Below are positions 1 through 8,131 of a stretch of 64,000 nucleotides of DNA, in pieces (within the stretch, counting starts at the first letter, position 1; every line of letters starts with the position of its first letter). The notes beneath the pieces were generated by a model. It was not told the origin of the DNA, searched no databases, and saw only the letters and a program-made list of their open reading frames with translations. A program made the position numbers and the translations under genes. Origin of the DNA: Natronomonas gomsonensis (GTDB lineage: Archaea; Halobacteriota; Halobacteria; Halobacteriales; Haloarculaceae); contig NZ_JACAWU010000001.1 of assembly GCF_013391635.1 (NCBI RefSeq), positions 124,001 through 188,000 on the forward strand, given 5' to 3'.

Positions 1-1121
1 ATCTTGTCGAGTCGATTTCTGGAGGCGGACCCGCTAAAAGAGTAGAGGCTATTGAAGGAGGGTACTACGTCAGGCTGGATGGTCATCCCGTTCTTTTCTG
101 GGAAGTTCAACCCGAGAGATGGCTTATTTGCTATGGAAGTTCTCTAGAGCAGAAAGCCCGAAATTCACTGTCTAACTTGGATTCAAAGATTGGGTGGCTG
201 TTGAAGCTTCATTTCCAGAGTGAGGTGATCGACGAAGTATACCATGAATATAGCCCGGATGATAAAAATGTCAATATAGAGAAGCAGTGGGACCCATACT
301 GGTTATATGAAAATGATTCAGAGATCCCCGACCACCTCCAAGACTACTATGCCGATAATATCGAGCAATTCGTTCAGAGAGAAATCGAATTCAATCTAAA
401 GACTCCTAAGTGGATGGTTGACGAAGCTTTAGAGGAGGGAGTAACATCCGAGCTATTAGATAAATCAGGAATCTCTAAATCTCGGTTCACTTTTGAACCT
501 CCAAATCTAGCTATTGCTCAGGATGGGGGGAGTAAAACACAAAAATCGGATGCGAAGGTATCTGTACACCAGGAAGGGGAAGTCGTACATCGAACTGGTA
601 ACCCTGAAGCAACTTTCGAGCTGATAGAAACTCTCCACAATCGAAACGATCTCTGGGATGAGTTCACCGAAGCAATTCCGAAGCAAGAATTTTCGAAGAA
701 CGATCACGGCGTATTTTCACCCACCTCTTATTCACCTGGGAAGGTTCTCAAAGTGACGTTTACGAGCAAACCGTACAATGAGGAAAGCAGTCTCAAACTA
801 TCGAATCTTCTTACTGTCGGACAGAATGACGTGCGTGTATATGGAGTAATAAAATCCAGAGCAAACCTTGGGTTCTTTTGCGAGAGTAGGACGGTATACG
901 ATAATGGTACCGCAGAGATTTTGCTGACCTCGGAAACTATCAACCAAGTTAATCGCCCCACACTTTATATCAAGCCACGCTCAGGGACAGCGTCTGGGAT
1001 TCTCTATTTATTTAACAAGCTAAGGGAGAAGTTTGATCCCCGAATAAAATATGATTTTGTTGAAGAATTTCCCTTGGGACAACTAAGTCGCGAAAATCAG
1101 GTGAGTGGGGGCTACAATTAA
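1..1121 (+). CDS. Hypothetical protein, 5' end outside the window
   Basis: The reading frame is open from base 3 with no stop, so the gene starts upstream of the window and at least 372 codons are visible. A TTG at 177 is only an internal codon. The protein is a soluble mix of alpha and beta segments with no signal peptide, no membrane segment and no motif I recognise. Its TAA shares one base with the ATG of the next gene (1119-1123), so it is the first visible member of a translationally coupled three-gene operon ending in a clamp-like protein. Composition is AT-rich compared with the core genes further right, which points to recent transfer. Function unknown. Confidence 0.8.
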   Translation, partial: LVESISGGGPAKRVEAIEGGYYVRLDGHPVLFWEVQPERWLICYGSSLEQKARNSLSNLDSKIGWLLKLHFQSEVIDEVYHEYSPDDKNVNIEKQWDPYWLYENDSEIPDHLQDYYADNIEQFVQREIEFNLKTPKWMVDEALEEGVTSELLDKSGISKSRFTFEPPNLAIAQDGGSKTQKSDAKVSVHQEGEVVHRTGNPEATFELIETLHNRNDLWDEFTEAIPKQEFSKNDHGVFSPTSYSPGKVLKVTFTSKPYNEESSLKLSNLLTVGQNDVRVYGVIKSRANLGFFCESRTVYDNGTAEILLTSETINQVNRPTLYIKPRSGTASGILYLFNKLREKFDPRIKYDFVEEFPLGQLSRENQVSGGYN

Positions 1122-2032
1122 TGGCGGTTAGCGACTACCAAGTTCATTCTTGGAAAGACGATTATACGATATATCTAAGCCAGCTATATACCCTGTACTC
1201 CCCAAATATTAGCCTTCGAAACCAGCTTTGTGACCGAGGCTACGTAGGTTATCCAGATCCAAAATATGAAGGTAGAGACGGCACGTTTATGCCAGATATT
1301 CTTTCGTTTAGTGACCAAGGAGATGTTCAGCATATAGAGATTGTATGCCAAGAACTGAACAAAAGCGACAGTCCCGATGAAGTCCGTGAGAGAATAGGTG
1401 AGATTGCAAAATACGATGAAATTTCTGATGAGATGGTTACCGATTACCTCAACAAACGGAACCATCCAGATTTCTCACCGGTTAGTCATGAATTGGTTGC
1501 GGTGATACCTGACGAACTCATCCAGGAACATCAAGCTGCCGTCATCGATGCCGCAGCTGCACGAGACATCATAGTTTGGGCCCTCAAGCCAAACGGGGCT
1601 GTTTCAATCTCGAAGGAGCAGGGCGAGCATAATAATATGACGCTAGAGAAAGCGGTTGGCTCTGGGCTCCAGACATCTCCACACGGGAATGACTTATTAC
1701 AATTTACCCGGAAAACAGACTCTAATCTCATCAAATTCGAATTCACACAGCGACTGCTAAGCTACTGTGCCAAAGAAAGAAAGCGAGAATTCACGTTCGA
1801 TGAAGTCGACGAAGTCATGATTGATCAGCGTCCTCCGATGCTGTGGCAGTTAACAGAAGAAGAGAGAGAAGGACATTGGAGGGACTGCCTGTACGCCATG
1901 CTCGAGAGGTTCAACGTAATCGAGCAAACGGAAAGTAGTACGTATCGATGGAGAAAAAAGAAGTTGTTGAAGGAACCCAGACATCAAAACAGAGTTATCG
2001 ATAGTGTAGCAGAAAAGCTGGGGTTGGATTGA
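1121..2032 (+). CDS. Hypothetical protein, possible PD-(D/E)XK-like fold
   Basis: 303 residues, middle gene of the AT-rich operon; the start overlaps the previous stop by one base and the stop is one base from the next ATG. Around residues 58-78 there is a P-D-I strand followed by H-I-E-I-V-C-Q, which has the spacing of the D...E-x-K core of PD-(D/E)XK nucleases. The expected lysine is not there (E-I-V or E-V-C), so if the fold is right the site is altered or dead. The C-terminal third (about 210-303) is basic and could be a winged helix. This is a weak pattern match; the family is not recognised. Confidence 0.75.
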   Translation: MAVSDYQVHSWKDDYTIYLSQLYTLYSPNISLRNQLCDRGYVGYPDPKYEGRDGTFMPDILSFSDQGDVQHIEIVCQELNKSDSPDEVRERIGEIAKYDEISDEMVTDYLNKRNHPDFSPVSHELVAVIPDELIQEHQAAVIDAAAARDIIVWALKPNGAVSISKEQGEHNNMTLEKAVGSGLQTSPHGNDLLQFTRKTDSNLIKFEFTQRLLSYCAKERKREFTFDEVDEVMIDQRPPMLWQLTEEEREGHWRDCLYAMLERFNVIEQTESSTYRWRKKKLLKEPRHQNRVIDSVAEKLGLD

Positions 2033-2033
2033 A

Positions 2034-2795
2034 ATGAATGTGAGAGTCCAGATAAGCCAAGATGAGATTGAGGATATTCTACGTAGTTTCTACAAAGTTG
2101 TAACCGGCGATGAAGAGCTGGAAATGGACCTCAATATGATTGCGAATTCTGATGACGAAATCGAGATTTTCGTCAATAGGACAAACACTCTTCAGATACT
2201 CCACAAAATCGAGAACTCTACCGAAACAGAAGTGGAAGTAAACACCCCTTCAAGATTCGTTTTTAGTTCAGAAACCCTATACAATCTTACCACGGATGCT
2301 GGGGAGGGCGATATCACGTTGGAGTTCGGCGACGACAGCTATCGTTTTAAAACAGGAGGTAGCTGGTTCACGACGCCCACCGAATTCGATCTCCACTTCT
2401 TCCAAGGGACCGAATTCACAGATCCAGCTCGGCCACAGGGGTTTCATTATGTGGACGAGATCAATAGAGAAGCGTTATTAGAAAATCTCCGTATGATGGA
2501 AAGTATCGCTCCGGAAGTAACGTTCAGAATGGATACTGACGGTCTATGTCTGACAGTAAGTGATCAGGTCCGAGGAGACGGACAAGTTAAAAAAGAAATA
2601 ACTCCACCATCCGAGTTAGAGGACGTTGCGTATACGTACGACATCACACCTCTAAGAGACTACTTAGAGAGCCAGGATGGTTCTAAAATCGATTTATCAA
2701 TGACTGAGGAAGGTGTATTAAAGCTGGTGTCAGATAGGGTTGGTCTCTCATCAGAGATACTCGTAGCTTGCAAAACAGACGACTACCCACGATAG
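2034..2795 (+). CDS. Divergent PCNA-like sliding clamp
   Basis: 253 residues, close to the ~247 of archaeal PCNA. The arrangement fits a two-domain clamp subunit. Residues 1-40 resemble the first helix and strand. Residues 78-120 (S-S-E-T-L-Y-N-L, then D-I-T-L-E-F-G-D-D) resemble the L-x-x-L-L/D-x-L-x-L-x-x-G-D region ending the first domain. A linker of about 20 residues follows. The second domain has L-L-E-N-L, T-F-R-M-D-T-D-G-L and Y-D-I-T-P-L-R-D-Y-L, matching the PCNA pattern A-x-x-L-K, V-x-F-x-x-x-x-D-G-L and Y-x-L-x-Y-L-K. The usual C-terminal L-A-P-R is not recognisable. It is far from the chromosomal haloarchaeal PCNA. Last gene of the three-gene operon; its 3' end overlaps the convergent gene by 13 bp. 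Fold assignment is by eye. Confidence 0.55.
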   Translation: MNVRVQISQDEIEDILRSFYKVVTGDEELEMDLNMIANSDDEIEIFVNRTNTLQILHKIENSTETEVEVNTPSRFVFSSETLYNLTTDAGEGDITLEFGDDSYRFKTGGSWFTTPTEFDLHFFQGTEFTDPARPQGFHYVDEINREALLENLRMMESIAPEVTFRMDTDGLCLTVSDQVRGDGQVKKEITPPSELEDVAYTYDITPLRDYLESQDGSKIDLSMTEEGVLKLVSDRVGLSSEILVACKTDDYPR

Positions 2796-3466
2796 TTCTC
2801 AGCTGCAGTTTGATGGAAACCTTTTGCTGTCCTTTCTGAATTTGCTCCATCACCAAGCCTCTCTCTGAGGTTTTCTGTCTCTTGTTCAATGTTCTCAAGG
2901 TCACCACTAGCTTTTACCCGGATTCTATTACTCCTATCGCGGATTAATTCCCCTAATCCCTTTGTGTCAACCTCACTACTTTGTCTGTTCCAGTAACTTA
3001 CTTCCATAGTCCAGACAGGCATCTCGGTTGCCCCGTAATCAATCGTATTTCCAATATTTTCATGAAGTGACTCAGTTCTAAGACGTCGTATCTGTTCGTT
3101 AGTTGATTTAATTAGAGAATAAGTTTCCTGCAAATGAGTATAAGTTTCCGAACTGATGTTTTCTATAACTTGGTCTGATACTGCAGCATCCCACGCATCA
3201 GTTGAGTAGGGCTCAAGAGAATAGTGGTCAGAGTCGATATCGGTTTTCTGTTGGAGTTCATCTATTAGTTCATAATTCCCACCCGCATTAGAATGGTTCA
3301 ACTCCAATTCATTTTCTATAGCGTTTAGATGCTGTAGAGTGGTTTTACGTGCTCTATCTCGTTCTGCCTGTCGGTCTTTCTTGAACCCCCGTTCAACCCC
3401 TATTAGAGTCGCTATTAAAGTAGCCAAAAAGCCGAGGAAGATTTGAGCTAGACTTATATCGACCAT
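2783..3466 (-). CDS. Membrane-anchored coiled-coil protein
   Basis: 227 residues. One N-terminal membrane segment (about residues 5-24) is followed by a basic stretch with K-K-D-R-Q-A-E-R and then long, charged, mostly helical sequence (30-227) that looks like coiled coil. This layout suggests an inner-membrane anchor with a cytoplasmic helical bundle. It is convergent with the clamp-like gene and divergent from the HEPN-type gene. No family recognised; AT-rich like its neighbours. Confidence 0.75.
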   Translation of the reverse strand: MVDISLAQIFLGFLATLIATLIGVERGFKKDRQAERDRARKTTLQHLNAIENELELNHSNAGGNYELIDELQQKTDIDSDHYSLEPYSTDAWDAAVSDQVIENISSETYTHLQETYSLIKSTNEQIRRLRTESLHENIGNTIDYGATEMPVWTMEVSYWNRQSSEVDTKGLGELIRDRSNRIRVKASGDLENIEQETENLRERLGDGANSERTAKGFHQTAAENYRG

Positions 3467-3559
3467 TTACACTTAGTCCAAGTTAGTGACGGGGTGTTAT
3501 ATTCATACCCCAATAGTTAATCCAATTATCTCCTTTTGGGCCTCCATAGCCATTCCGTT

Positions 3560-4507
3560 ATGAATCCCGAACGCTATGCAGAAGACCGAGATTATGCGAG
3601 CGATCGTGTAAGCGCTGGTATGACGACGAATGTATTCCATCGGATATTTGAATTGGGACGCCGGCTCGACCGAATGCAATCGTCAATCGAAGATTTAGAA
3701 ACTTTCCGTGAAGAATTCCAAGATAAAAATTCCAATGAGGATGCGGGGTCAGCTCTGTCTGGAATTAGGACGCTAATGCGTAGTTTGGATGCTTTCGAGT
3801 ATGCATTTCCTGAGTTGAGAGATAATATATGGTTCTCTGGGTTCCAGGGTGATGTCCATCATGCTTATTGGCGTGTAAAGGATGGGAAGTTTGATGATGC
3901 ACTCTCGTCGGATGAAGAGGTAACTCGGGCCCTAGCGGGGGAGGTAAATGGAATCCTTTCAAACATATCTGAGTCCAATAATACCAATCCAATTAGCCAA
4001 CTTCGACGGTTCTTGGAACGATACGGCGAAGAGTTTGACCCACATAATGCACCAAATGAATATCAGAATGAAGCCTTCGAGGCTCGGGATCTATACTGTT
4101 TAGGATACTTCTCTACTGGATTAATCGTACTAGGCAGAGCTGTGGAGCGAGCGTTACTGGAATTAGGCCGAAGCCGAATGGTTATATCAGTGAATGGGTT
4201 TAGAGAGCACACTAGTTGGGAAGATGCGCGATTCTTTGAACGTACAAAAGCGCTTTATGAAATCGATATGCCGGATAAATCCGGAAAGATTCTGTCTAAG
4301 AGGCAATATCACCAAACGCAACTATTTGTTGATTACCGAAACCAAGTAGCCCACAATAAATATCGCCAAATATCGAAGGAGACGGCCTCACGGATGATGG
4401 GCCAGGGTCTTGACCTACTTTCGGAGTTAGAGGATCTTAGAATGCGATTAGAGTCTCTTGAAGACGGTCAAATTCAAGAACTCAAAAACGTGTCCGTACC
4501 GATCTAA
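3560..4507 (+). CDS. HEPN-domain protein, candidate RNase effector
   Basis: 315 residues from the ATG at 3560; a TTG at 3536 would add eight residues but is less likely. The C-terminal half has the features of a HEPN (DUF4145-like) domain: a helix with Y-F-S-T-G-L-I-V-L-G-R-A-V-E-R-A-L-L-E-L-G, and near residue 260 the motif R-N-Q-V-A-H, which matches the Rx4-6H active-site signature of HEPN RNases. The N-terminal half is helical with no known domain. HEPN proteins often act as toxins or defence effectors; no MNT-type antitoxin nucleotidyltransferase is next to it. It lies between the clamp operon and the recombinase, in AT-rich sequence. The role is inferred. Confidence 0.7.
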   Translation: MNPERYAEDRDYASDRVSAGMTTNVFHRIFELGRRLDRMQSSIEDLETFREEFQDKNSNEDAGSALSGIRTLMRSLDAFEYAFPELRDNIWFSGFQGDVHHAYWRVKDGKFDDALSSDEEVTRALAGEVNGILSNISESNNTNPISQLRRFLERYGEEFDPHNAPNEYQNEAFEARDLYCLGYFSTGLIVLGRAVERALLELGRSRMVISVNGFREHTSWEDARFFERTKALYEIDMPDKSGKILSKRQYHQTQLFVDYRNQVAHNKYRQISKETASRMMGQGLDLLSELEDLRMRLESLEDGQIQELKNVSVPI

Positions 4508-4520
4508 TGATTGACCCGTA

Positions 4521-5114
4521 TCAAACAGTCATCGCCTCACCGATCCTAGCTTCGGTCGGTTCGGCAAGATAAGGCTCGATTGCCGAGTAATCCGACCACC
4601 CACCAATTGACATCATCGTCCGCACGTCTACCTGCCGCTCAACGAGGTGATACGTCGCCCACGACCGTCGGAGGTCGTGACTCGACACTAATGACCACCG
4701 TTCATCACCAGCCTCCTCAGCGACCATCTGAGCGGCTTCCTTTACCCACCGACGAACAGAGGGCGTCGAAGCGTCGACCCATGCCTCCGACGCGCCCAGT
4801 CCCCGCTCTCGACTGTACTTGTGTACGTCGTCGGCCACGTCCTCGGGCATCCACGCATCCCGCAGCTTCGGCTCACCGCCTTTCGTGTTCTTCCCCCTAA
4901 CCTCAAACAGCCACACGTCCCCATCGTCGGACCACCTGAGGTGCTCGTCACCAGGATAGCTCACTTCCGACGCCCGGAGACCACACCGACCCATCAACTG
5001 AACGGCGACCTCACGATTCCACCCGTCCCGGCCAGCGGTGCGTTCGAGCCGGTCGAGTTCGTCCGGCGAGAGCCAACACTTTGTCACATCGTCCGAGTCG
5101 TCGAGTCGGACCAT
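4521..5114 (-). CDS. Minimal tyrosine recombinase (integrase catalytic domain only)
   Basis: 197 residues, made almost entirely of a tyrosine-recombinase catalytic domain. Catalytic residues visible: R47 in G-L-R-A-S-E, a lysine at 75 or 78, H146-x-x-R149 in S-H-D-L-R-R, W173 in the H/W position (G-G-W-S), and Y182 as nucleophile. The N-terminal core-binding (SAM-like) domain of typical integrases (300+ residues) is missing. GC-rich and haloarchaeal in codon use, unlike the AT-rich genes on both sides. It is the only recombinase left of the capsid cluster and is the candidate provirus integrase. Confidence 0.85.
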   Translation of the reverse strand: MVRLDDSDDVTKCWLSPDELDRLERTAGRDGWNREVAVQLMGRCGLRASEVSYPGDEHLRWSDDGDVWLFEVRGKNTKGGEPKLRDAWMPEDVADDVHKYSRERGLGASEAWVDASTPSVRRWVKEAAQMVAEEAGDERWSLVSSHDLRRSWATYHLVERQVDVRTMMSIGGWSDYSAIEPYLAEPTEARIGEAMTV

Positions 5115-5245
5115 AATCGGATTTACAGGGCTATCCGTCTAGTTCTTTCGGTGGTTGGGACAGTCGACGGCGGATATGCAGGGAAAATCGGGAGAATCTA
5201 ATCGGGTTATGGGAAAAGTCGATTATCTCTATAGCCACGGTCAAG

Positions 5246-5254
5246 AAATATATT
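5246..5254 (+). promoter_or_regulatory. TATA box of the SRA/HNH gene
   Basis: AAATATATT centred 26 bp before the ATG at 5276, the spacing of archaeal leaderless promoters; this decides the start codon. Confidence 0.55.
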
Positions 5255-5275
5255 CCAGCCGTGAGACGCGCTGTT

Positions 5276-6133
5276 ATGGAACTTTCAGAAGTCCCAGAGG
5301 AGGCCGAGTTTTCGATGGGAGATCAGTATCTGAGGAAAGAACTCCACAACCAATTCGGAGGACAGCGACAATATGGTATTTCCACACCAAAAGATCACTC
5401 GTTCATTTTGGTGTTTACGGATACTGAGAGCGAAGAACACGGCTACCGCGACCACTTCCGTGATGACGGTATTTTCATCTACAGCGGAGAAGGGCGGGTA
5501 GGAGATATGACGATGGACGGCGGGAATGAACGAATACGAGATCATCACGAGAATAATGATTCCCTTCATGTATTCGAGCTCGTCGCAGAACAGAACGGTG
5601 CCGATGTCCACTCCTACGTTGGCGAGTATGAGCACATCGGCCACTACTGGGAGGAAGATTACGATGATAACGACGACCTCCGAGATGTGATTCGGTTCAA
5701 ATTAGCGCCGGTCGGAGGTCCCGACCTCGAAATTGAGGAGTCAGAAGCACGAGATCTCTCTGAAGAGGAATTGTTTGAGCGGGCAAAACAGGCAACTTCC
5801 TCCGCACAAACTACCAGTTCCTCGAGTACCGAAACAGAGCGGAGGAACTACACTCGTAGTAACGTCGTCAAAGAATTCGCTCTACGGACTGCGGACGGCG
5901 TTTGCCAAGGCTGTAAAGAGAAGGCTCCTTTCAAAGGCAAAGACGGGAATTGGTTCCTCGAAGTTCACCATCTCCACCGGAGAAGCGACGGTGGACCCGA
6001 TGACCCCGAAAATGTCATCGCTCTCTGTCCAAACTGTCATAGACGTCGACATCACGGAAAAGATGGCGACGAATTCAACGAGAAGTTGGTGAAAAGAGTA
6101 GAGGACAGGAACAAAGAATTACTGAATAATTAA
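5276..6133 (+). CDS. HNH endonuclease with N-terminal SRA-like domain
   Basis: 285 residues from ATG 5276; a GTG at 5261 is possible but the TATA box at 5246-5254 places a leaderless start at 5276. The N-terminal ~150 residues carry the pattern Y-S-G-E-G-x-V-G-D-M-x-M-x-x-G-N...H...L-H-V-F-E found in SRA/YDG-like modules fused to nucleases. After an acidic and serine-rich linker (about 150-195) comes an HNH domain: C210-x-x-C, V-H-H at 230-232, N-V-I-A-L-C-P-N-C-H ending at 255. By family analogy this is a modification-dependent restriction enzyme cutting DNA with altered bases; which base is unknown. No methylase is adjacent, as expected for that type. Confidence 0.8.
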   Translation: MELSEVPEEAEFSMGDQYLRKELHNQFGGQRQYGISTPKDHSFILVFTDTESEEHGYRDHFRDDGIFIYSGEGRVGDMTMDGGNERIRDHHENNDSLHVFELVAEQNGADVHSYVGEYEHIGHYWEEDYDDNDDLRDVIRFKLAPVGGPDLEIEESEARDLSEEELFERAKQATSSAQTTSSSSTETERRNYTRSNVVKEFALRTADGVCQGCKEKAPFKGKDGNWFLEVHHLHRRSDGGPDDPENVIALCPNCHRRRHHGKDGDEFNEKLVKRVEDRNKELLNN

Positions 6134-6168
6134 GACAAAATTATTCCCAGAAAACGCGGTTGAATTGT

Positions 6169-6495
6169 CTAATAGACTAGTGTCCAAATAATAACACCAG
6201 CGACAGGTAAGGACGAGTAAATCCAGTATGAGATGTCATAGAATGAGCCAGGAAGGGGTTCTTCTACAGCGTAAGAACTGATAGCCACTACCCCAATAAG
6301 GAGCCCAATGTTTGCATACCAAATCAACCATTCAGCAGGGAATTGTTGCTGATAAGCATGAGTGTTTAGTGCCAGTACATTGGCGAACGTAGCAGGGCGG
6401 CTTACGTACTTTTTCTCTACTAGATATCCGATGATTAGGAGGCCAAAAGTAGAGGCATTCGATGCAATAAAATCTGGGAGGAACTCCAACCACAT
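6169..6495 (-). CDS. Small multi-pass membrane protein
   Basis: 108 residues with three hydrophobic segments (about 14-26, 58-75 and 88-107). AT-rich, convergent with the HNH gene, with only 35 bp between them. Sits just before the capsid cluster but is unlike it in composition. No family recognised; could be an immunity or exclusion protein, which is a guess from position. Confidence 0.6.
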   Translation of the reverse strand: MWLEFLPDFIASNASTFGLLIIGYLVEKKYVSRPATFANVLALNTHAYQQQFPAEWLIWYANIGLLIGVVAISSYAVEEPLPGSFYDISYWIYSSLPVAGVIIWTLVY

Positions 6496-6527
6496 ATAGC
6501 ATGAGACCCAGCGGGTTGACTTAATTA

Positions 6528-6746
6528 TTAGTCGCCCTCAGCCTGTTGATTTGCAGCCTCCATCGCTTCTTGCTCCTCCATCCCCGGTGGCGGCTCGTAC
6601 GGCAACCTCGAAGACACCGCCCGACCGAACCCCCGAAGCCGCTCCTGAGCGTAGTATGTCGGACTCGTCGCCCCGGCGAGAAACGCCAGCACAACCAGCG
6701 CCAGCGTGCCCGTCGATGGCGCCGCCTCCGCAATCGCCTCAAGCAT
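6528..6746 (-). CDS. Small virion-type membrane protein
   Basis: 72 residues: short N-terminal helix, one membrane segment (about 13-26), then a polar tail with prolines. Last gene of the structural cluster, overlapping the previous gene by 8 bp. Size and composition fit the small membrane proteins of tailless, membrane-containing haloviruses. No specific homologue recognised. Confidence 0.65.
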   Translation of the reverse strand: MLEAIAEAAPSTGTLALVVLAFLAGATSPTYYAQERLRGFGRAVSSRLPYEPPPGMEEQEAMEAANQQAEGD

Positions 6747-6984
6747 CCGTCTCCTCCTCGATGTTGCTCACTCGGTCAGTCAGACCGGGAATACCCTCGT
6801 CTCCGAAGATGACGCGCTTGTGGCGCTTCGAGCGCCGACTGTTCGCCTCGATGGTCCGCAACACCTCGTTAGCCGCCTGGCGTACCTTCAGGGCAATGTA
6901 CGAGACCATCGCCGTCGTCACGAACGCCGACACCGTCGTCACGAACTGCACGACGTCGAGACCGAACACAACCGACTCAGCCAT
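6739..6984 (-). CDS. Small virion-type membrane protein
   Basis: 81 residues from the ATG at 6984, which follows the previous stop by two bases; a longer frame starting at 7092 would run through the neighbouring gene and is rejected. One membrane segment near residues 10-30, then a basic patch (R-R-S-K-R-H-K-R) and an acidic C-terminus. Likely a virion membrane component. Confidence 0.65.
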   Translation of the reverse strand: MAESVVFGLDVVQFVTTVSAFVTTAMVSYIALKVRQAANEVLRTIEANSRRSKRHKRVIFGDEGIPGLTDRVSNIEEETDA

Positions 6985-6986
6985 CT

Positions 6987-7562
6987 TCAGCCAGCCACCT
7001 CCGCCCCGAGGCGGGCATACGGTGTCAGCACGATAAGCACGACCAGCGCCACGATACCAGCCGCCGCGTAGGGCGCCCATCCCGGCAGCCAACCATCGCC
7101 GTCCCCACCGTCGTCGCTACCACCCCCGCCACCACTACCGCCGCCGAGGTCTTGGCCGTCGCCGTCGAGGTCGCCAAACTGCCACTCGATGAACGCCTCC
7201 GAACCGGCATCCGCGCCCGTCCCGACAGCGTCATCCACGACGTTCACCGGCGAGTCGTCCACCGTCGCCGCCGTCGCCGCGTCCCATGCCAACGCCGCCG
7301 GCATCGTCGCCGGGTTCGCCAGCAGCGCACTCTCGGCGCCGGAAACGACCACCTCGCCTAGGTCCGCACCGTCGCCACCGTCGACGCCGGTATCCGGCCA
7401 GTTCTCGTCTGCCTCCGGCCCCACGAACTCGTACTCCTCGCCCTCCGAATCCGAGTCCGCCGGCTCCATCTCGTCGCCCTCGGCCCACGGGTCGCCGTCG
7501 AGCAGGTTGTCGTCCGCCGACGTGGCCGACACCTCGCCGTCTCCTGAGTCAATCCCCTCCAT
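6987..7562 (-). CDS. Acidic virion protein with C-terminal membrane anchor
   Basis: 191 residues from ATG 7562 (GTG at 7568 is an alternative). Very acidic N-terminal half, a central alanine-rich part, a glycine/serine/aspartate linker of about 25 residues (near 138-162), then one membrane segment (about 166-182) and a short tail. The layout is a surface-exposed acidic domain on a flexible stalk anchored in the viral membrane. No family recognised. Confidence 0.65.
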   Translation of the reverse strand: MEGIDSGDGEVSATSADDNLLDGDPWAEGDEMEPADSDSEGEEYEFVGPEADENWPDTGVDGGDGADLGEVVVSGAESALLANPATMPAALAWDAATAATVDDSPVNVVDDAVGTGADAGSEAFIEWQFGDLDGDGQDLGGGSGGGGGSDDGGDGDGWLPGWAPYAAAGIVALVVLIVLTPYARLGAEVAG

Positions 7563-7564
7563 CG

Positions 7565-8074
7565 TCACAACTGGGAAGGGTCGTCGTAGTTCGCCAGCCG
7601 GTCGAACGAGGCTTTCATCCTGTCGGAAAGGTTCGACTCGGCCGCTCGCTCGCTCAGGTCGTCGTCCTCGGCCTCCGGGGCGTCACCCCACTCCTGCGAG
7701 TCGCCGGGGTCCGCCAGCACCCCGCCGCTCGGCGCCTCAGTATCGCCCTCCGTGTCCGGCGCGTAGTTCTCCGCCAGTTCCTCGCCGTCGATGTCCAACG
7801 CCTCACCGACACCGACGAAAGACACGTTCTCGTCGCTGTCCGGCTCGACCGACTCGGTATCATCGTACAGCACGCCGTCTCGCGCCGTCAGCCGGGTTCC
7901 CTCCAACGCCTCCCGGAGAGACCCGGCTGCCTCCGTCGCCTGCTCCGGCACCGGCGCCGGCGCCTCCTCGGCTGCTTGCTCCGCACTATCACCCTTCAAC
8001 AGCAGGTAGCCACCGCCGAGGGAAATCACGCCCACACCGCCGGCCGCTACCATCTTCTTCTGTTTTGCGTTCAT
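7565..8074 (-). CDS. Virion protein with N-terminal membrane anchor
   Basis: 169 residues. A lysine-rich start (M-N-A-K-Q-K-K) and a glycine-rich membrane segment (about 9-26) are followed by a long acidic, alanine- and proline-rich domain. Fits a membrane-anchored virion protein. Separated from the kelch gene by 57 bp and coupled to the next gene (stop two bases before its ATG). Confidence 0.65.
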   Translation of the reverse strand: MNAKQKKMVAAGGVGVISLGGGYLLLKGDSAEQAAEEAPAPVPEQATEAAGSLREALEGTRLTARDGVLYDDTESVEPDSDENVSFVGVGEALDIDGEELAENYAPDTEGDTEAPSGGVLADPGDSQEWGDAPEAEDDDLSERAAESNLSDRMKASFDRLANYDDPSQL

Positions 8075-8131
8075 CGTTTTGGTTGTCCGCAGTCGGTTAG
8101 TCGCTCTGTGCCGAAACCGCCGGGTAGCGCC

